From contig CACVBU010001212.1 in the NCBI GenBank assembly GCA_902728285.1, positions 62,001 to 126,000 on the forward strand: a stretch of DNA of 64,000 nucleotides, given 5' to 3'. How positions within the stretch are numbered: position 1 is the first letter of the stretch; the number at the start of each line of letters is the position of its first letter. The position numbers and the translations under genes were made by a program. Shown here in pieces: positions 36,001 to 49,485 of the stretch. Source of the DNA: Clytia hemisphaerica (Eukaryota; Cnidaria; Hydrozoa; Leptothecata; Clytiidae). The notes below the pieces were generated by a model. That model did no database searches. It saw nothing but the letters and a program-made list of their open reading frames with translations, and was not told where the DNA came from.

Positions 36001-36591
36001 AAGATATAGGAAAGATTGCAAACTAGGCTTGATTCTCGGCAAAATTCATTTTAATTCTTCTTAAGGGTCCAATTTAACACAAAATGTGTTATAATTAGTA
36101 TCTTAAATACAGCACATAGAGTCGTTTTGCCGTTTAAGACAGTACCCCTCCCTCCCAGGCTGGAATTTAAAAAAATCATCTTACATAGTCGGCTTGCCCA
36201 TTTCAATGCATATTCTTGAAGTAAACAACCAATGAATATTATTTATTGTATTTTTGACTGCTCTCCCCAAAACGTCTCTTCTGGTTCTTCTTTAGATAGT
36301 ATAGCTCTTAGTATTTTTCTATTCTATAAAAGTAAGAAGATTGTAATTTAATACTTTGTTGACATATCAGTAGAAATAAATTTGAGTAAAGATATTCTTT
36401 GAAAAGGTAAAGATAACAGCTTTGAGAGATAATGCTCTCAAAATCTTCCAAAATTTCATATTCATTTCACCACAAATTTACGAACATCCAAACTTCTTCT
36501 CCTGATACGTAATATCATTCAATACAGAGATAACATTCCAAAAAAATAAAAAATAAAAGAACACTCAAAAAAGCACATGTCGCCGTGCGTT

Positions 36592-36802
36592 GACAAATCA
36601 AAAAGGTACAATCTCAAAATTATTGCTATTTGCTAAGTATTTTTCTGTTTGTCTGCGCATGAATTTTGAGATTGACTCTGTTTCATGTAGATGGGACCCT
36701 CACTATGCAAAAAGGGTCAATCTCAAATTTAAGGCTAACTAGACAGAAAAACTCTTAGCTTTCTCAGACACTAATTTTGTGATTGGCCCTTTTGATTTGT
36801 TA
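36592..36802. repeat. Inverted-repeat element, ~210 bp
   Basis: ACAAATCAAAAAGG...CAATCTCAAAAT on the left matches, in reverse complement, ATTTTGTGATTGGCCCTTTTGATTTGT on the right. Nested arms around TTTTTCTGT/ACAGAAAAA also pair. Confidence 0.75.
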
Positions 36803-37329
36803 AAGACGATGTAGTATCAAAAGAACTCTAGACTCTAGACACTTTGTAATTCTAAGGAGAAGCCTCACTTACAATACATTTCTTGACAACAAAAATTGTC
36901 ATATTTTTTCAATACATAGTTCCCTAAAAGGAAGCGCTGGATAGAGTCGATAGTTTTCTTGGAGATTTTTTGACAGTCTTGCGATTGTTTTCACGGAGTC
37001 CTACGCCAGCTATTTATCAACTAAACAGAAGATAAGAAGGAGTAAGGAATCGGACCAGATAAACACCCGGTTCACGGCTCTGACGCCTTATACACCAATC
37101 CACGACACCATATTAATTGGTTTCCTAGTCTCTGATTATAACCAATCTTGCTACTGATCTTTTGAAACTATTCTCCCCTAAAAATAAACACGCATAAAAA
37201 AAGAGCTCTTCAAAAAAGCATTAAAAATACTGTTCGAAACCAAAACTTTCTTCCGATAAAATTTTCAAACATTAAAAATTGAAATCGAAAAAAAAACAAT
37301 AAAAACGTAAGAATAAAAAGTCAGTTTGA

Positions 37330-37650
37330 AGAATATTCGGGGGGGGGGGTTCGAATAAACGGGGGGGGGTTGGAAATTTTCTAGATTTTATAAACGGGGG
37401 GGACCTATTGCCGGGGGGGTTGGAAATTGTACTTCTGAAACCCAAAAATAAGGTAAAAATAGACTAAAATCAGGCTATTTAGAGCAAAATAAGGGGCTTC
37501 TCTTTGACAGCTGAAAATATTCTTAGAGATTAATAAACGGGGGGGGGTCCTAATAAGGTCCGGGGGGGGTCCTAATAAGGTCCGAGGGGGTTGGAAAATT
37601 TTCGAAAAATTAACAAGCGGGGGGGCCTTTTATTTGGAACCTAAGAGCAG
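37330..37650. repeat. G-tract dispersed element (quadruplex-prone)
   Basis: At least eight G7-G10 runs spaced by short AT-rich linkers, with TAAACGGGGG and TTGGAAATTTT motifs. It is the reverse complement of the family at 14870-15165. Confidence 0.8.
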
Positions 37651-40047
37651 TGTGTTTGGTGGTTTTGAGATATTTAAAAAGTGCAATCGATAGATAAACC
37701 TTTAAATCCCTTTCCCTAAGTGTTTCACCTAAAAGGTAAAAAAAATAATAAAGGCAATTTTCTTCATAAATTAATGAATTAATAGTTCAATTCCCAAAAA
37801 CATTAAGAACATTTTTAGGCGTAAAACTCAAAAAGTTAAGAACATCCTAAGGCTTTAAAAATGTCGGATATTCTTATTACAAAAAGGAGTGAATTTTAGT
37901 TCCTATCAAAGATTATTTTATGCAATTATGCGATATATATGCGATTTGTTAGGACCTGAAGATTGCACAAAAACACTAAAAAACACTAAAAATTAAAGAA
38001 CATTTTGATATTTTCAGACTTTTTAAATCCAAAAAGTTAAACACCCTTATAAAAAATATGTATGTACGCGAATAAGTTTGACAAATTATTTGTCACCTAA
38101 AAATCAAAATTTAAAGTATCTAAATTTGACCACGACTGTATTTTATCCAGAGAAATAACTAATTTTGAACATCTTATATATGCATAACAAATGAAAACAG
38201 TGCAATAAGATGATGCACTTTCGATACCTTTTAAAAGTCATTTGAAACTAACCACATCTCTCTCTTGTCTTTGAGAACAAAATAATTCAAATCAAAGTGT
38301 TGTTTTTTTCAAGGATATTACTTTCTATTTTGAAGTGATTATTGGAAAACAAAAAAAAAATGAGAAAAGAAAAAGGGTGATTTCCAAGACAATTGTCTTC
38401 ATAACTTTAGGTTGATTAATCAAGAGGGAAGTGAATAATCTTTTTTTTATTGATGAAATTTATAACTTTAGGTTTGCAAAGAGAGATTTGTTTACAGCCA
38501 GGTCATCAATGATAGTAAAAAAACAATGCAAACGCTTAGACTCTTTTTTATATTGGAACAATTTTTTGAGACTGAAAAACTCTGAAAAATAACAACAATT
38601 GAAGAAGGTTTGAATGACTGAATACTAGGGTAAAAATAGGGTGAGGACTTCTTCAAACATTTTTGAAGCTTTTGGATGTTCTTAACTTTTTGAGATTTAA
38701 GCCTAAAAATGTTCTTAACATGTTCTTATTTTTATCATTTCGTGAATATTTTCGTCCATTTTTCTAGAAATTGGGTGTTTCAGAGTCCGCAAAGTCTTAA
38801 AATTTTCTTAACTTGTTCTTAAAAGATTTTTGCCACCAAAGCCTTATGTTCTTATATAGTTTGTTCTTATAAAAAACGTGTGAAGTTGTTTTGCAAGATC
38901 TTCTCTTAATGAACCCTAAAACGGGGATAGAGGTCACACATTCACAGTGATATAATTAATTCTCTCCATCTAAAACTGTTAAATGGAATTAATCTCTGAT
39001 GTCACGAAAGAACTCTGACATCTGCTATCATAATGAGTATATTATGGTTGTACATAATTCTAGCATTTATAACTGGGAAGAATTTCAACGTTCAACCCTT
39101 TTTATAAAAAAGTCTCTTAATAAAATAAGTTTCAGCTAAATTTCAGCCAACACCTAAGAATAAATTAAGAACAATCCAAGCAACAGGTTTCAGAAATAGC
39201 TTAAGGAAATTTCAATTTAAAATAACACAATATGACAAGCCTGTAAAATCACAAAAAAATATGAACAACTAAAGCCTCAACAAAATTTTTTCTGTTTCTG
39301 GTTCTAATAAAAAAGAGGTCTGTGACCTAGCAAATACTGACAAAGATTGGACAACACGGTGTGTAGTGCAATAATGCAGAAAGTTAATGATGATAAACAT
39401 ATTTGACACCTTTCTTCTGAGTATGCTTCCAAATGCTTTCAGATTCCTAGGCTGCTTACTATTCTCAAAATTGTAATCTTAACTTTACAACTTTGTCAAA
39501 CACTCAGTATGTACACTTTTTCGGAATTTCTCAAAACCAGTACCCTACGAGGGAATGATATTTTGGTGATTTTATTTTACCACCTATCTGGGACTTACAA
39601 ACAGGAACCCTATCAGTGTCACATTCTGTAACCAATACTATCAACACCTAAATATTTCTATCAAAACTGAATATGGAAGCGCCAAGACTCTGATCCATAT
39701 TTTCCAGATCATTTAAAGAAGGCTCATAGGCTTTTTCGCAAAAAGATTTTTTTTAAATCTGAAGTGTTATGCCAGAAACGATTTTATAAAAACCGCCCAC
39801 CAGTTGAGAATTTCTGGCATCTAGAAGCCATTTTTGCCAGTTTTTGCCAACCTTCCGTCCAATATGGAATCTTTTTAACCACCTGCGTGTAGTATTGAAG
39901 AATAGCAAGTTTCTGAAACAAAATGCTGTCTTATTTTATAAAATTTTCAACTTAGTTGAACTCATAAAAACAATTCAACGACATAGAAAATACCAACTAG
40001 ATGTCGAATAATAATTGGGTGTTGCATGGTTTAAGTGTTTAACCTTA

Positions 40048-40330
40048 TTCATACTAAGCTTTTAGGGGCTGTTCAGAACTAGGGGGAGGCTTTTCCTGTA
40101 CCACCTCTTAACTTTTAATCTAATGGGTTATTTTTAATGAAATTTGGCACACAAGATCCTTGTCACATAAGGTAACTTTTGACAAAAAAAATTTTTTGAT
40201 GACGTCACTCATTATTTTTTCACTCATGTCCAAAGTGAATAAGAACCGAAAATTTCCTTTGTTCTTATAAACAGCAATTGTATTCTAACAAAGACTTTTT
40301 TTAATTGCCTGTGTTTAAAATTATTTTATC
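40048..40330. repeat. Dispersed ~260-bp repeat (copy B)
   Basis: Partner of 14080-14340. It carries an extra insert around TCATTATTTTTTCACTCATG after the shared TGATGACGTCA. Confidence 0.8.
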
Positions 40331-40615
40331 CTAAAATATTCAATAAATTACGGCTTTTAAATTAACGATATATTTGACATTAATAGTTATAACATTTTAA
40401 ATGAAAAATGAAAAAATCAAGAGTTGTTAAAATAGGAAAAGCAATAATAACAAAAATCAAGAGGAAAAAAAACAGGACAATATTTGAATAAAGAAATAAA
40501 ACTCAAATTTAATCAATAATAAATGAATATGGAATCTCATAATTCATTAAATAATGTTGAGAAATAAAATGGGATGTGAAAATAAAAAAGGATACATAAA
40601 TTTCAGCCCCCTTAA

Positions 40616-40750
40616 AATGGGACAAGCTGGAGTTTTTACAAGCTCTTATTTGATTTGGTTGGTTGTTAAGATGCAATAAAAGAATCATCTATATCACTTC
40701 AAATGACCAATTAGTGAAGTATCTTGTAAAAACTCCAGCTCATCCCCTTA
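40616..40750. repeat. MITE, ACAAGCTGGAGTTTTTACAAG termini
   Basis: CAAGCTGGAGTTTTTACAAG at about 40624 is inverted as CTTGTAAAAACTCCAGCT near 40738. One arm only recurs at 28550-28570. Confidence 0.8.
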
Positions 40751-42045
40751 AAATAAGGGGAGACTTGAATTTTGGGCAAAATTTTAAGTGGGAAATTTCA
40801 GAAATTTTCAATTCATGTATTTATGGGGATTTATGTTTAAGGGAACTAAAAAAGAAAAAGTAATTTTGAATTTAAAGGGGTGGGTAATTCATGTGGATCC
40901 CTCTCATTACTTATCAGTTCTGCCATGGCCCCAGTCACAAGATGGGGTAATTTTCTTCTACCTAAATATACCGTTTAAGGGTTGAAAATTTGGAGATTTC
41001 TCTGTCGACCAACCATCGATTTTTTGGCCCCTGTATTAATGCCCTTTTAATAAAGGCCACACTTTGTAATGCCAAAAGACGATGCACTTAACACTTGATG
41101 CACTCTGTAATAGAATAAAAATTATTAACCAAGCAACTATGCAAAAATTTATCTCCCTTTTGAGAGATTTTCACCTAAACGGGAGATAAGGCGAGGGGAA
41201 TTTGATGTTCTGTTTACCGTTGACCGCCCACATGCTCTTGAGCCGCCGCTCAAAAAAGTTCATTATTTCTTAAAAACTTATTATTCTCTTCTTTTCCTGT
41301 GCCAAGCTATCCAAAACACTTGAATTGAATCAAAAATAACATCTTCGCTAACAAAATGTGCGCCTCAAGTAAAAAACATGGTTCCAATCACGTCCAGGAA
41401 TGGGGCAGGCATTTTTTTAAGCAGTGGGCGGCTACAAGGGCGCACATCAAATTTTCAAGGTTTTTGTGACATTTTTAGGTTGTGTTACAAAATTATCCAT
41501 AACTTTTTAATACTATATGATATGGAAAATCAACCTAAATGATGGTTAAGTAGATAGACAGGAGGTGGATAATCTTGTGACAGTTTTTCTATACTCTTTA
41601 CCTAAGTCAGGTAACGATTGAAAGAAGCTTGCCAAGCTTTGGATAATGATGTAACATCTAAATGTTTCAAATTTTTTGGTACCCAGAACTTAATATTCCT
41701 TTGACATGGGGTACTGGAACCTTTTGCAATCAATTAAGCTGGGTTTTCGCCCATCCATATAATTTTCAAGAAATATTGTTACAAGAGCTACCGGATAACG
41801 CTGTAACATGAGTCAAAGCTTGAAGACAGAGGGTTAAGTTATCCATTTTTTGGCAATAAATGTCATACATGTTGTTAAAATAAGGATACCAATTTTTCAT
41901 CATTAAAACAAGTGTATGGTTTCTAATGTTTATTTCAAGTATACTGCATTGTCTTGGATAACATTGTAACATCAAAACAAGGTCATTTTCAAGATCCTTC
42001 CAAAGGGCCTATTAATTGATGGCGAACATCAAAATCTATTAACAG

Positions 42046-42484
42046 CCCTGTGAATCCAGGTCGGCATTCGGCAATGCCAACCTGAAAGCCGACGTAACCT
42101 GAGCTGAAGTCGGCTTTTATTTGCCAACGTAATTTACACTCTAGGTCGGCGTGCCGACAAAAGAAATGTTTTGGGTCGGCAAAGCCGACCTAAAGAGGAA
42201 AAATATTATTTGTTAGGTTAATCTAATTGTGCTATCATTTGATAACACACGATAATCGAGCCTCATTCCATTCTCTTTATAAAACATAAAACTTATTAAC
42301 ACAATTATTAAGGATAGTTAAACTAACAGTAGGAAATTTATTGTCTTTGCCGACCTAAACAAGCTACTTAGGACGGCTTTGCCGACCTAAAATGACCTCT
42401 AGGTCGGCAAAGTTTTGCCGGCCTACGGCCGGTTTTGGTCGGCACCTACGTGCCGATATGATTTCTTCTGAATTCACATGGCTG
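42046..42484. repeat. TIR element packed with TAGGTCGGC subrepeats
   Basis: GCCCTGTGAATCCAG and CTGAATTCACATGGC are inverted ends. About ten copies of GGTCGGC/GCCGACC in both orientations cluster in the first 150 and last 120 bp around a plain AT-rich centre. Confidence 0.75.
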
Positions 42485-43126
42485 ATTAACATGTTTATTA
42501 CTTCATATTTAAACCTGATACCTTGTCTCAGGACAGGTGATGAGTTATAAGTTTTTAATAGAAACTATAGACAAGACCTTGGAATTGATATAATTGACAA
42601 TAAATGGATAATTTGTAACAAAATTTTAGAAACACTGATTTTGGTGACACTATTAAGATTGGCCAAATCATTGCTATCTACTACTCAGATAATGTAAACG
42701 AGCCATTCTTTTTAGGTCGCGTCTTGGAAAAGAAACATACAAACGAAAATATATTTGACTCTTATCAACATTTCATACCAGCTGATTCTGATTATATGAC
42801 TTGTAACTATTTGGAAAAAAGCAGTTGAAAATTTTCGAAAAGGATTCGTCCAATACAAGCTACTTGAAAAGAAAATCGTTTATATAACATTAAACCATGT
42901 CTTGTACCCAGAGGTTTCAATAGATGATATTTAAACACATAGAGTAAGAAAAGGACACAGGGTACCTGTCATTGGTACAATCACAGTTCTTCTGAATAGA
43001 CTAGCATGGGCTAGGACAAAAATATACAAAAAGAGATAGGTCCAAACCCAATGTGAGAATGTAGTGGGAAAAAAAAAATATATAAGGAAAAGCTATATAT
43101 AGGTGGGGCACAGTGAAAGACTAGGA

Positions 43127-43828
43127 CTAGCACTCAAGAAAGGAAGTGATGGAATGTTGGGCACGCAAGCGCTGGGACAAAGGCATGTGCAGGTAAAGGT
43201 AAATAGCATCAGACTTCCAGTCACCCATGACAGCTATAGTGTCCAGCGGGCCGCCAGCTTCAAGGGCAAGGGAAGCACCACCCCTTCTGAAGGAATGGGA
43301 ACCATACTGAGCGGAATTGAGACTAAACGAGTGAGGAAGAACTGCAGTGAATGCATGAACTCCTTATACGTGAAGATCCGGTAAGTGACACGAGAAGAAT
43401 CCCTCCAGCAAAAGGCCTGGTCATTGGGACGAGTATGAGGAGTGAGAGAGAACGCACGGGACACGGCCCAAACTGGACACAGGGGAGAAGAGCTTGCAAC
43501 CAGTGGAATGGTAACAATGCGTTGACCAAACTGGATCGTCTTACTCCACCTGACCCTGATCAGAATTGAAGACCCAGAAAAGCTAAAGTCCGAACGAGTG
43601 AGGTAGGTCAAGGGGGAGAACTCTGACACAGAAGAAGGCAGGAGATGGCTCTTACGGAAAAACCCAAAAAAAGAGACCAAGCAGACTACCCAAAACGACG
43701 CATGCTTACTATCCATGAGATTGAGGAGACCACATATATCAGGCCAGAAAATGGAAATGACAACGTACCAGCTTTTGTCAGAAATTGGATTATCAATGAC
43801 AGGTCGTTGAATAGATTTTATTTTAGTT
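43127..43828 (-). pseudogene. DIRS-type tyrosine recombinase fragment (broken)
   Basis: On the minus strand, from about 43828 (open after a stop) to 43234, the frame reads CGLLNLMDSKHASFWVVCLV then FFGFFRKSHLLPSS, LTRSDFSFSG and VRWSKTIQFGQR. Near 43310-43325 one base appears lost. The next frame continues SAQYGSHSFRRGGASLALEA and GDWKSDAIYLYL, ending at a stop (43127-43129). HSFR supplies the H-x-x-R catalytic motif, and the Tyr pair in AIYLYL holds the nucleophile candidate. This is the catalytic C-terminal domain of the tyrosine recombinases of DIRS-like retrotransposons and related eukaryotic elements. No reverse transcriptase is seen and the 5' part is missing, so it is a truncated, frameshifted relic. 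Its G+C content is well above its surroundings, consistent with insertion. Confidence 0.85.
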
Positions 43829-46800
43829 TAAACTCGTTTGCAAAGATATTCTCACATTATTTTCAAGTTAATTTATTATGTAATTTCCCAGAATTTCCTG
43901 ACTTAATTCCTAAGTAAATATTTCCTAATTTATTATACCATATTCAGAAAAAAATTATTTCTCAGTCTTTATGATTCGATGATTATCCAAAATGAGAAAA
44001 AAACTATAAAATATAGACCTTAGAGTGGATAAAATATTATGGAGTTTCTACTATATGCCATAATATAGTTTCATATGAAATACCTTTAATAAGTTCTATA
44101 AAGAATTATTTTCAGCGATGTTAAGGCTGTGTTAGAGAGCACTGCTACATGTTACAAGTTATCCAAGTACTGTCTATTAACTACAGTAAGGATGAAGTAC
44201 ACTTACATAAGCTAACTAATATTTCTTTACTCCATTACTTTAATAAAACCAATGCAATAAAGTAAAATATAGATGCCTATATCCTTGCGTGGTCACATAT
44301 TGTACATTGTTACAATATTATCCAGAGCGTGAAATAATGAATTTCTGATCAAAAAAGAGAATTTAACATTAAATTGATGATTATGGTTGTACTATATTCA
44401 ATTTTTAGCTCTCAGTAATGGTCCTAACTTATTTACCAACATTCACCTATTTAACACATGTGTTACTTCTTTATCCAATATATAGTCAACCCTTTGTGTA
44501 ATCTCTTGCAAATAACAACAGTTGCTAGGCAACATCTTAATCTTCAGTATAGAATAGGTTGGGTTTTGAAAAAGTCAAAATTTTTATTGCCTGCTTGCTG
44601 TGGATAAAAAAAAAAAGTTACAATATTATCCAGATTTTGTTATATAATGAAAACCAGTATGATGGATTTCGTGTAACTAACCAGGCCATATTTTAGAAAG
44701 GCAAGGCAGCGTCTGTTAGTGGCCAAAAAGGGCACCTTTTCCTGCCTTTTCCAGTGTTTTTCCACTAAAAAGGCTGTTTTTACCAATATTTTAGTAATTT
44801 CAGGAGGGGCAGCGTCCGATAACCGGACGCTAAAAGGGCATAAAAAATAGCCTGCTAACGCCGAAATTCTTCGGCGTACAACTGAAACGTTTTTGGCGCA
44901 TTGGCGTAAGGGTACTTACAAAGATTGTTTGATTTTCAGTTGGCGTAAAGTAATAATTCCAGCTCAGCGTGAATGACTCCATAATCCATCGATTTTTAGC
45001 TTCCGTTCGGCTAAATTTGCTTTCGCTCGCTTGCGCTCGCGTCAATTTATTAATTATGTTGGCGCATGCGCCTCTTTTCCCATCTTCAGTGTAGCTGGAA
45101 CCTCGATATTCCAGGATTAGAAAAAGCTATACCTGTTATCTTTTTTCTTTAAAGAATCAACAAGCCATCAACATCAATAAATTACACACATTTACTCAGA
45201 GAAACTTTTAAAATTATCTGCCATTATGACCTTCTTGAAGCCGTTCTGAAATGAACCAATCGGGTTATGAATCGGAATTCCTATGGGAGTTCTTTTCCGA
45301 AATTTGTAAAATAGCTAAGTCGGCAAAAAAACTTTTCCAGGGGGTTTGAGGGAAAAACAGAACTGCTGTCATTTGTTTTTTATTTAACCAGATATTTAAA
45401 TTTGGGCTCAAAAATATTTAAATAAATAAGTTAATAGTATTCAATATACTATTTGTATCTAGCAGAAAATAAAACACTCAGAACGACATCGTTTATCATT
45501 TAAAATACCCCCGTATTTGGACCATTCTATGGTGGGCGCAAATTAGGGCGGAAACTAAGTACCACCATCAGTGCAAGATTGCCGCCTCATCTTTATTCGC
45601 CCGCGTGAGAATGCGAGCTAATCATTTTTTTCTCGCGCGCTCAAGGGGAAAAGGAAAGTGATCGATATTCTTTGAAGGAAAAACGTCAGAAACAAACCCA
45701 AAGACCAAAAGATGTATTTTGTTGTTGACAATCGATCCTGTGAAGATTAAAAAATTTCTGCTTTGCGTTTTTTTCGGAACGCTGAAAAACTCTAATTTCG
45801 ATCATCCTTTAAGATAAAGAGGTTGCGAGATTTGGGTTAGCGAGGCAAAAATCGCTAAAAAGCTGGTAAAATCGTAATCCTCAAAAATCGATGTTCCAGC
45901 CTCACTGATCTTGCACCCTTATTGAAAAATTGAATGTTGGTACAAAAGAAATTTTGCTTGGCGTGAGGCTTGCTGCACGGAAAAATATCTTTGGCGCGAG
46001 ATTTCGTGGAATCCATACTAGAAAGAAAACCTCAATATTTTGACCATACAATAAGCTTTTAAGAGACATTGTTACAGAATTATCCACAAAATTTCATTAC
46101 TTAGATCCCACAATATCATGACTTATTAACAAAAAAGTGATTTTTTATCATTTTTTAAGGTGTCACAAAACTTGACGTTTTTAATGAACATGTCCGCATG
46201 TCATTTTCATTTTCACGGTGGAATTTAACTTCGTTGGAGATGGGAAGCACCAGGTAGGAATAATGAATAATGAATAATGAAATTTTGCAGCATCAAATAT
46301 TTTTTGCAACGCCACGGTAAACAGAAAAATTCCTCTTGCCTAATCTCCCGTTTGAGCTTAAGTTCCTAACTGTTTATCGAACTGATCGAACCGAAACCCA
46401 TCATTGTACATTGATCGAACTTAATCGAACACTCACAATATCTTTTAAAAATCTTAGAGATAGATTAATTATTTTAATCAAACTTTAATTGTTCGATGGA
46501 GTTTGATTGTTTGATTGTTTGATTGGTTCGACACAGTTCGATTGACAGTTACATCAATATGCCAAAAACATTTTGTTCAACCACCTTCACTACAAGAATC
46601 AAGATAGGCATCTATCTATGCTATACCTAGCCTAGGAGCAACGGTATGTATATGCGGCATGTGCAAGTGAGGCCTTCTGTTTTGAAAGAAAATCAATTGA
46701 ATTAAACTTTCTATCAACCTGAATCAAGAATTGAATAAAATTGAGATGATTTAACTATAAAAACGTTCAAGAAGCTAAAAAAAAGTTAGTACCTGGGGCC

Positions 46801-48649
46801 TAGCAAATCTGCATCTCTATTTTTAAAAATTCTGCTGGTCTGGTTGAAAATTATAATAATAAAGTTTCGGCTACCGTAAAATATTAATAATTAATTTTCG
46901 GCTACCGTAAAATATTAACATTTACAAAGATTACGTAGGACAAATTATCCTAATTAGGCTTTTTATCCTAAATAGGCTAGAATATTTATCCTAGTTAGGA
47001 TAACTTGTCCTATTTAGACCGAATACACTCATTTATCCTAATTTACAATAGACTTTGACTGGTGTTCAAAATGGCAACAAAATTTTCTTCTTTCAGTAAA
47101 ATGCGGAATGACAAACAGATTTTAATACGCTGTTTTTACCAGGCAGGTAACAGAGTTTTCGATATTTCCTTGGGTAAGCACTTTAGCTATCTATCTATAT
47201 ATGGTGAAGATCAGAGATCTGACCTCAAGGAGACATATTTGCCAACTATTTTGTATTATGAGAATGGAAATACAGGGACACGTCAACGAGCAAGCAGAGC
47301 AAGCACAAAAAATTGAGCTGGGGGTTTTGGGGGCGCTCTAAGCCTCCCCCAACTGGGGTGCTAGGAGGCGGAGCACCCTCGAGAAATTTTTTAAGCCTGA
47401 AATGACGTAGGAATGGCTAAAAAAATATATAAAATTAGAAATAAAGCAAAAATTTTCAACCCAGGCATCGAAATAGGTTGGCAGACGATATCATATACTC
47501 CAGGATTAGCAACAAAGATTTTTCAAATTTTAATTTTTTTTCAAAATCTATCCTATCTTGTAGAGCTTTGAAAAAGAAAGAAAATGAGGGGTCATAGGCC
47601 TCCAGAGGATTAGTGGTTGTAAAGATATTCAAAGTTAAGTGTCAAAAATTTGACTAAAAATGTCAAAAAAAAGGTTAGGAAAATAGCTTGGAAAAATTCG
47701 AAAAATGTGTCAAAAAAGAAAAAAAAGAAATTTTCCAGTCATGCTTCTTAAATTTTGCATATCTCTTTTTCTAGTTAGCTAGAGACCTCAAATTTGGAGG
47801 GAGAATTCTTTGATGGTGTTAAAATATTATTATATAAAAATATTTGTAAAATATTTAGTATATATTTATCAAAATAACGAAAGATATATCTTTTTTTTTT
47901 AAAGAAGACATTGCATTGTTTTATTTTTGTTTTTGAAGAAAAGTAGCTTGGAAAAGGTTGAAATGAGTCAAAAAAGGTGGTAGGACCCATTTTCAAGGGG
48001 CCTCTGGAAATGGAGGAACAAAAACTTATGAGTAAAGAATAAGTTTTTCTGAAAGGAGAAACCCCAAATGAAAAGAAAATCCATTTCGGCAGAAATAAAA
48101 ACTTTTTTTTGGGACATTCCCATGCTAAAGAAGCAAAAAAGTTAAAAAAACTACATGAAAATGAAAGAACTAGAATTAGCGATTGTGATTTTTGAATTCC
48201 TCACCCTTTTTCTGATAAACATACAAAGTTTCAGCCTCCAAATACATTTTCCTCCGTTTCCAGACACATTTGTTCTTCGATAGTTGCTAATTTTTTTTCT
48301 CCCTTCGGCAAACAATTTTCAAAATGTTGCAAAACGTTCGGCATTTTACCAATTTGCCGTCTAGCCCGTGTCCACAGTGTTATATACCGCTGGAAAGCTA
48401 AGATCACGGGCTTTCATTTAGTAAAAACCGGACGCTTTAGCATACATAGAAATAAAGTTCCAAGGGTTCAAAGTTCACGGAAAAATGAAACATTTGGTTT
48501 GACGTCAACGAAAGTTGCATGACTTCTGGAGTCGCTACCAGGATGCAAGTGAAATTTTTCAATCTGCGGACCTAGACAGGGGTTCAGTTATTATCATTTA
48601 GGGTTAGGGTTGGAGCTCGAGAGACACAATATAAGGCCTTCGGCCTTCT

Positions 48650-49083
48650 TTAGGGGGCAATCACAAATATCTTCGTTTCGCGTTGCCCGACCGACTCTCG
48701 ACAATTGAGTAGAATTGAGTCGGCGAGTCGGTAAATTTGTCGGACTTTTTCTGTCAATGACCTTTCCTTCGTTCAAAAATTTTATTAAATTGCCGATCTT
48801 TTGCGAGCGATTTCTAGCGCATTCGCAACATTTTGACTTTGTTTATCACTACATGCGCCATTTTGGGGTCGGAGGTCACAGTGTGTTCAAAGGTCATAAT
48901 TTTAAACCACCAATTACACGCGGTTGTTTTGGCTGCTGGCCGGCTGGCAGTTTCCTCTAAGAATGCACTCCAAAAATGGATGGAAAAATGGAAACCCAAA
49001 ATTTTTTACGACCGACCAACCGACCGACTCACTTTTTAGACCCAACGAGGACGCGAAATGAAGACATTTGTGATTGCCGCCTT
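48650..49083. repeat. TIR element, ~430 bp
   Basis: GGCAATCACAAATATCTTCG on the left is inverted at the right as ...GAAGACATTTGTGATTGCC. Arms are about 35 bp, then CCGACCGACTC-type words. It is preceded by TTAGGGTTAGGGTTGGAGC, which also occurs at 21015-21035. Confidence 0.8.
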
Positions 49084-49214
49084 AGGGGCATTCGTACCCT
49101 GTGACTTAACTTAGGATCCCGTAGGGATCCTTTTAGGGGCACCGGTAGGGTTGGGAGCTTTCTTAATTAAGGTCTGTAAATTGCACGCTATAAGTATTTG
49201 TGAATGACGGCTTT

Positions 49215-49420
49215 CTGTCGTGTCACGTTGGCGTAAGCGGTTAGGCCATTGGGTTTGTAAACCGAGGTTGCTTGCATTTGGTGGTTCGAGCCGGGGTCGG
49301 AGACCTGTTTCACCGGTACGGGCAAATTTCAGAAAAATACTTAGAAAACATTAGAAACACTTGAGAAAGACAGAAAATCAGGATAGAAGATAGGAAAGTA
49401 GAAAATAGGGAGAAAATAAT
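49215..49420 (+). repeat. tRNA-derived SINE-like unit
   Basis: TGGCGTAAGCGG (about 49230) fits a pol III A box and GGTTCGAGCC (about 49283) fits a B box. Between them GGGTTTGTAAACC resembles a tRNA-Thr(UGU) anticodon arm. The T arm and acceptor stem do not pair properly, and an A-rich tail with GAAA/TAGAA repeats follows, so a SINE head is likelier than a working tRNA. Confidence 0.5.
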
Positions 49421-49485
49421 GAGATGATGCATCCTGGAGTATGATATCATTTGCCAACCATCGAAACGAGAAGGGATAGGGCGTT

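Larger units (their letters stand above)
36000..43126. other. Gene-free, transposon-rich stretch
   Basis: Contains a hairpin element (36592-36802), a G-tract element (37330-37650), several TTCTTAACTTTTTGAG/TTCTTATAAAA motif repeats (37800-37880, 38650-38880), the dispersed repeat copy B at 40048-40330, a MITE at 40616-40750 and the GGTCGGC element at 42046-42484. No gene is supported. Confidence 0.5.

Noticed and set aside
43103-43917. Three + strand frames at 43.1-43.9 kb
   Set aside because: Antisense to the tyrosine recombinase, whose motifs are on the minus strand.
47062-47316. 84-residue + strand frame (ATKFSSFSKMRNDKQILIRC)
   Set aside because: No neighbouring exon, splice logic or family; insufficient support.
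48598-48612. Telomere-like TTAGGGTTAGGG
   Set aside because: Only two units, and the same word with GGAGC(C/T)CGA recurs at 21015-21035, so it is part of a dispersed repeat.
49215-49300. Functional tRNA-Thr gene
   Set aside because: The acceptor and T stems do not pair and the spacing after the anticodon arm is wrong; a SINE head fits better.
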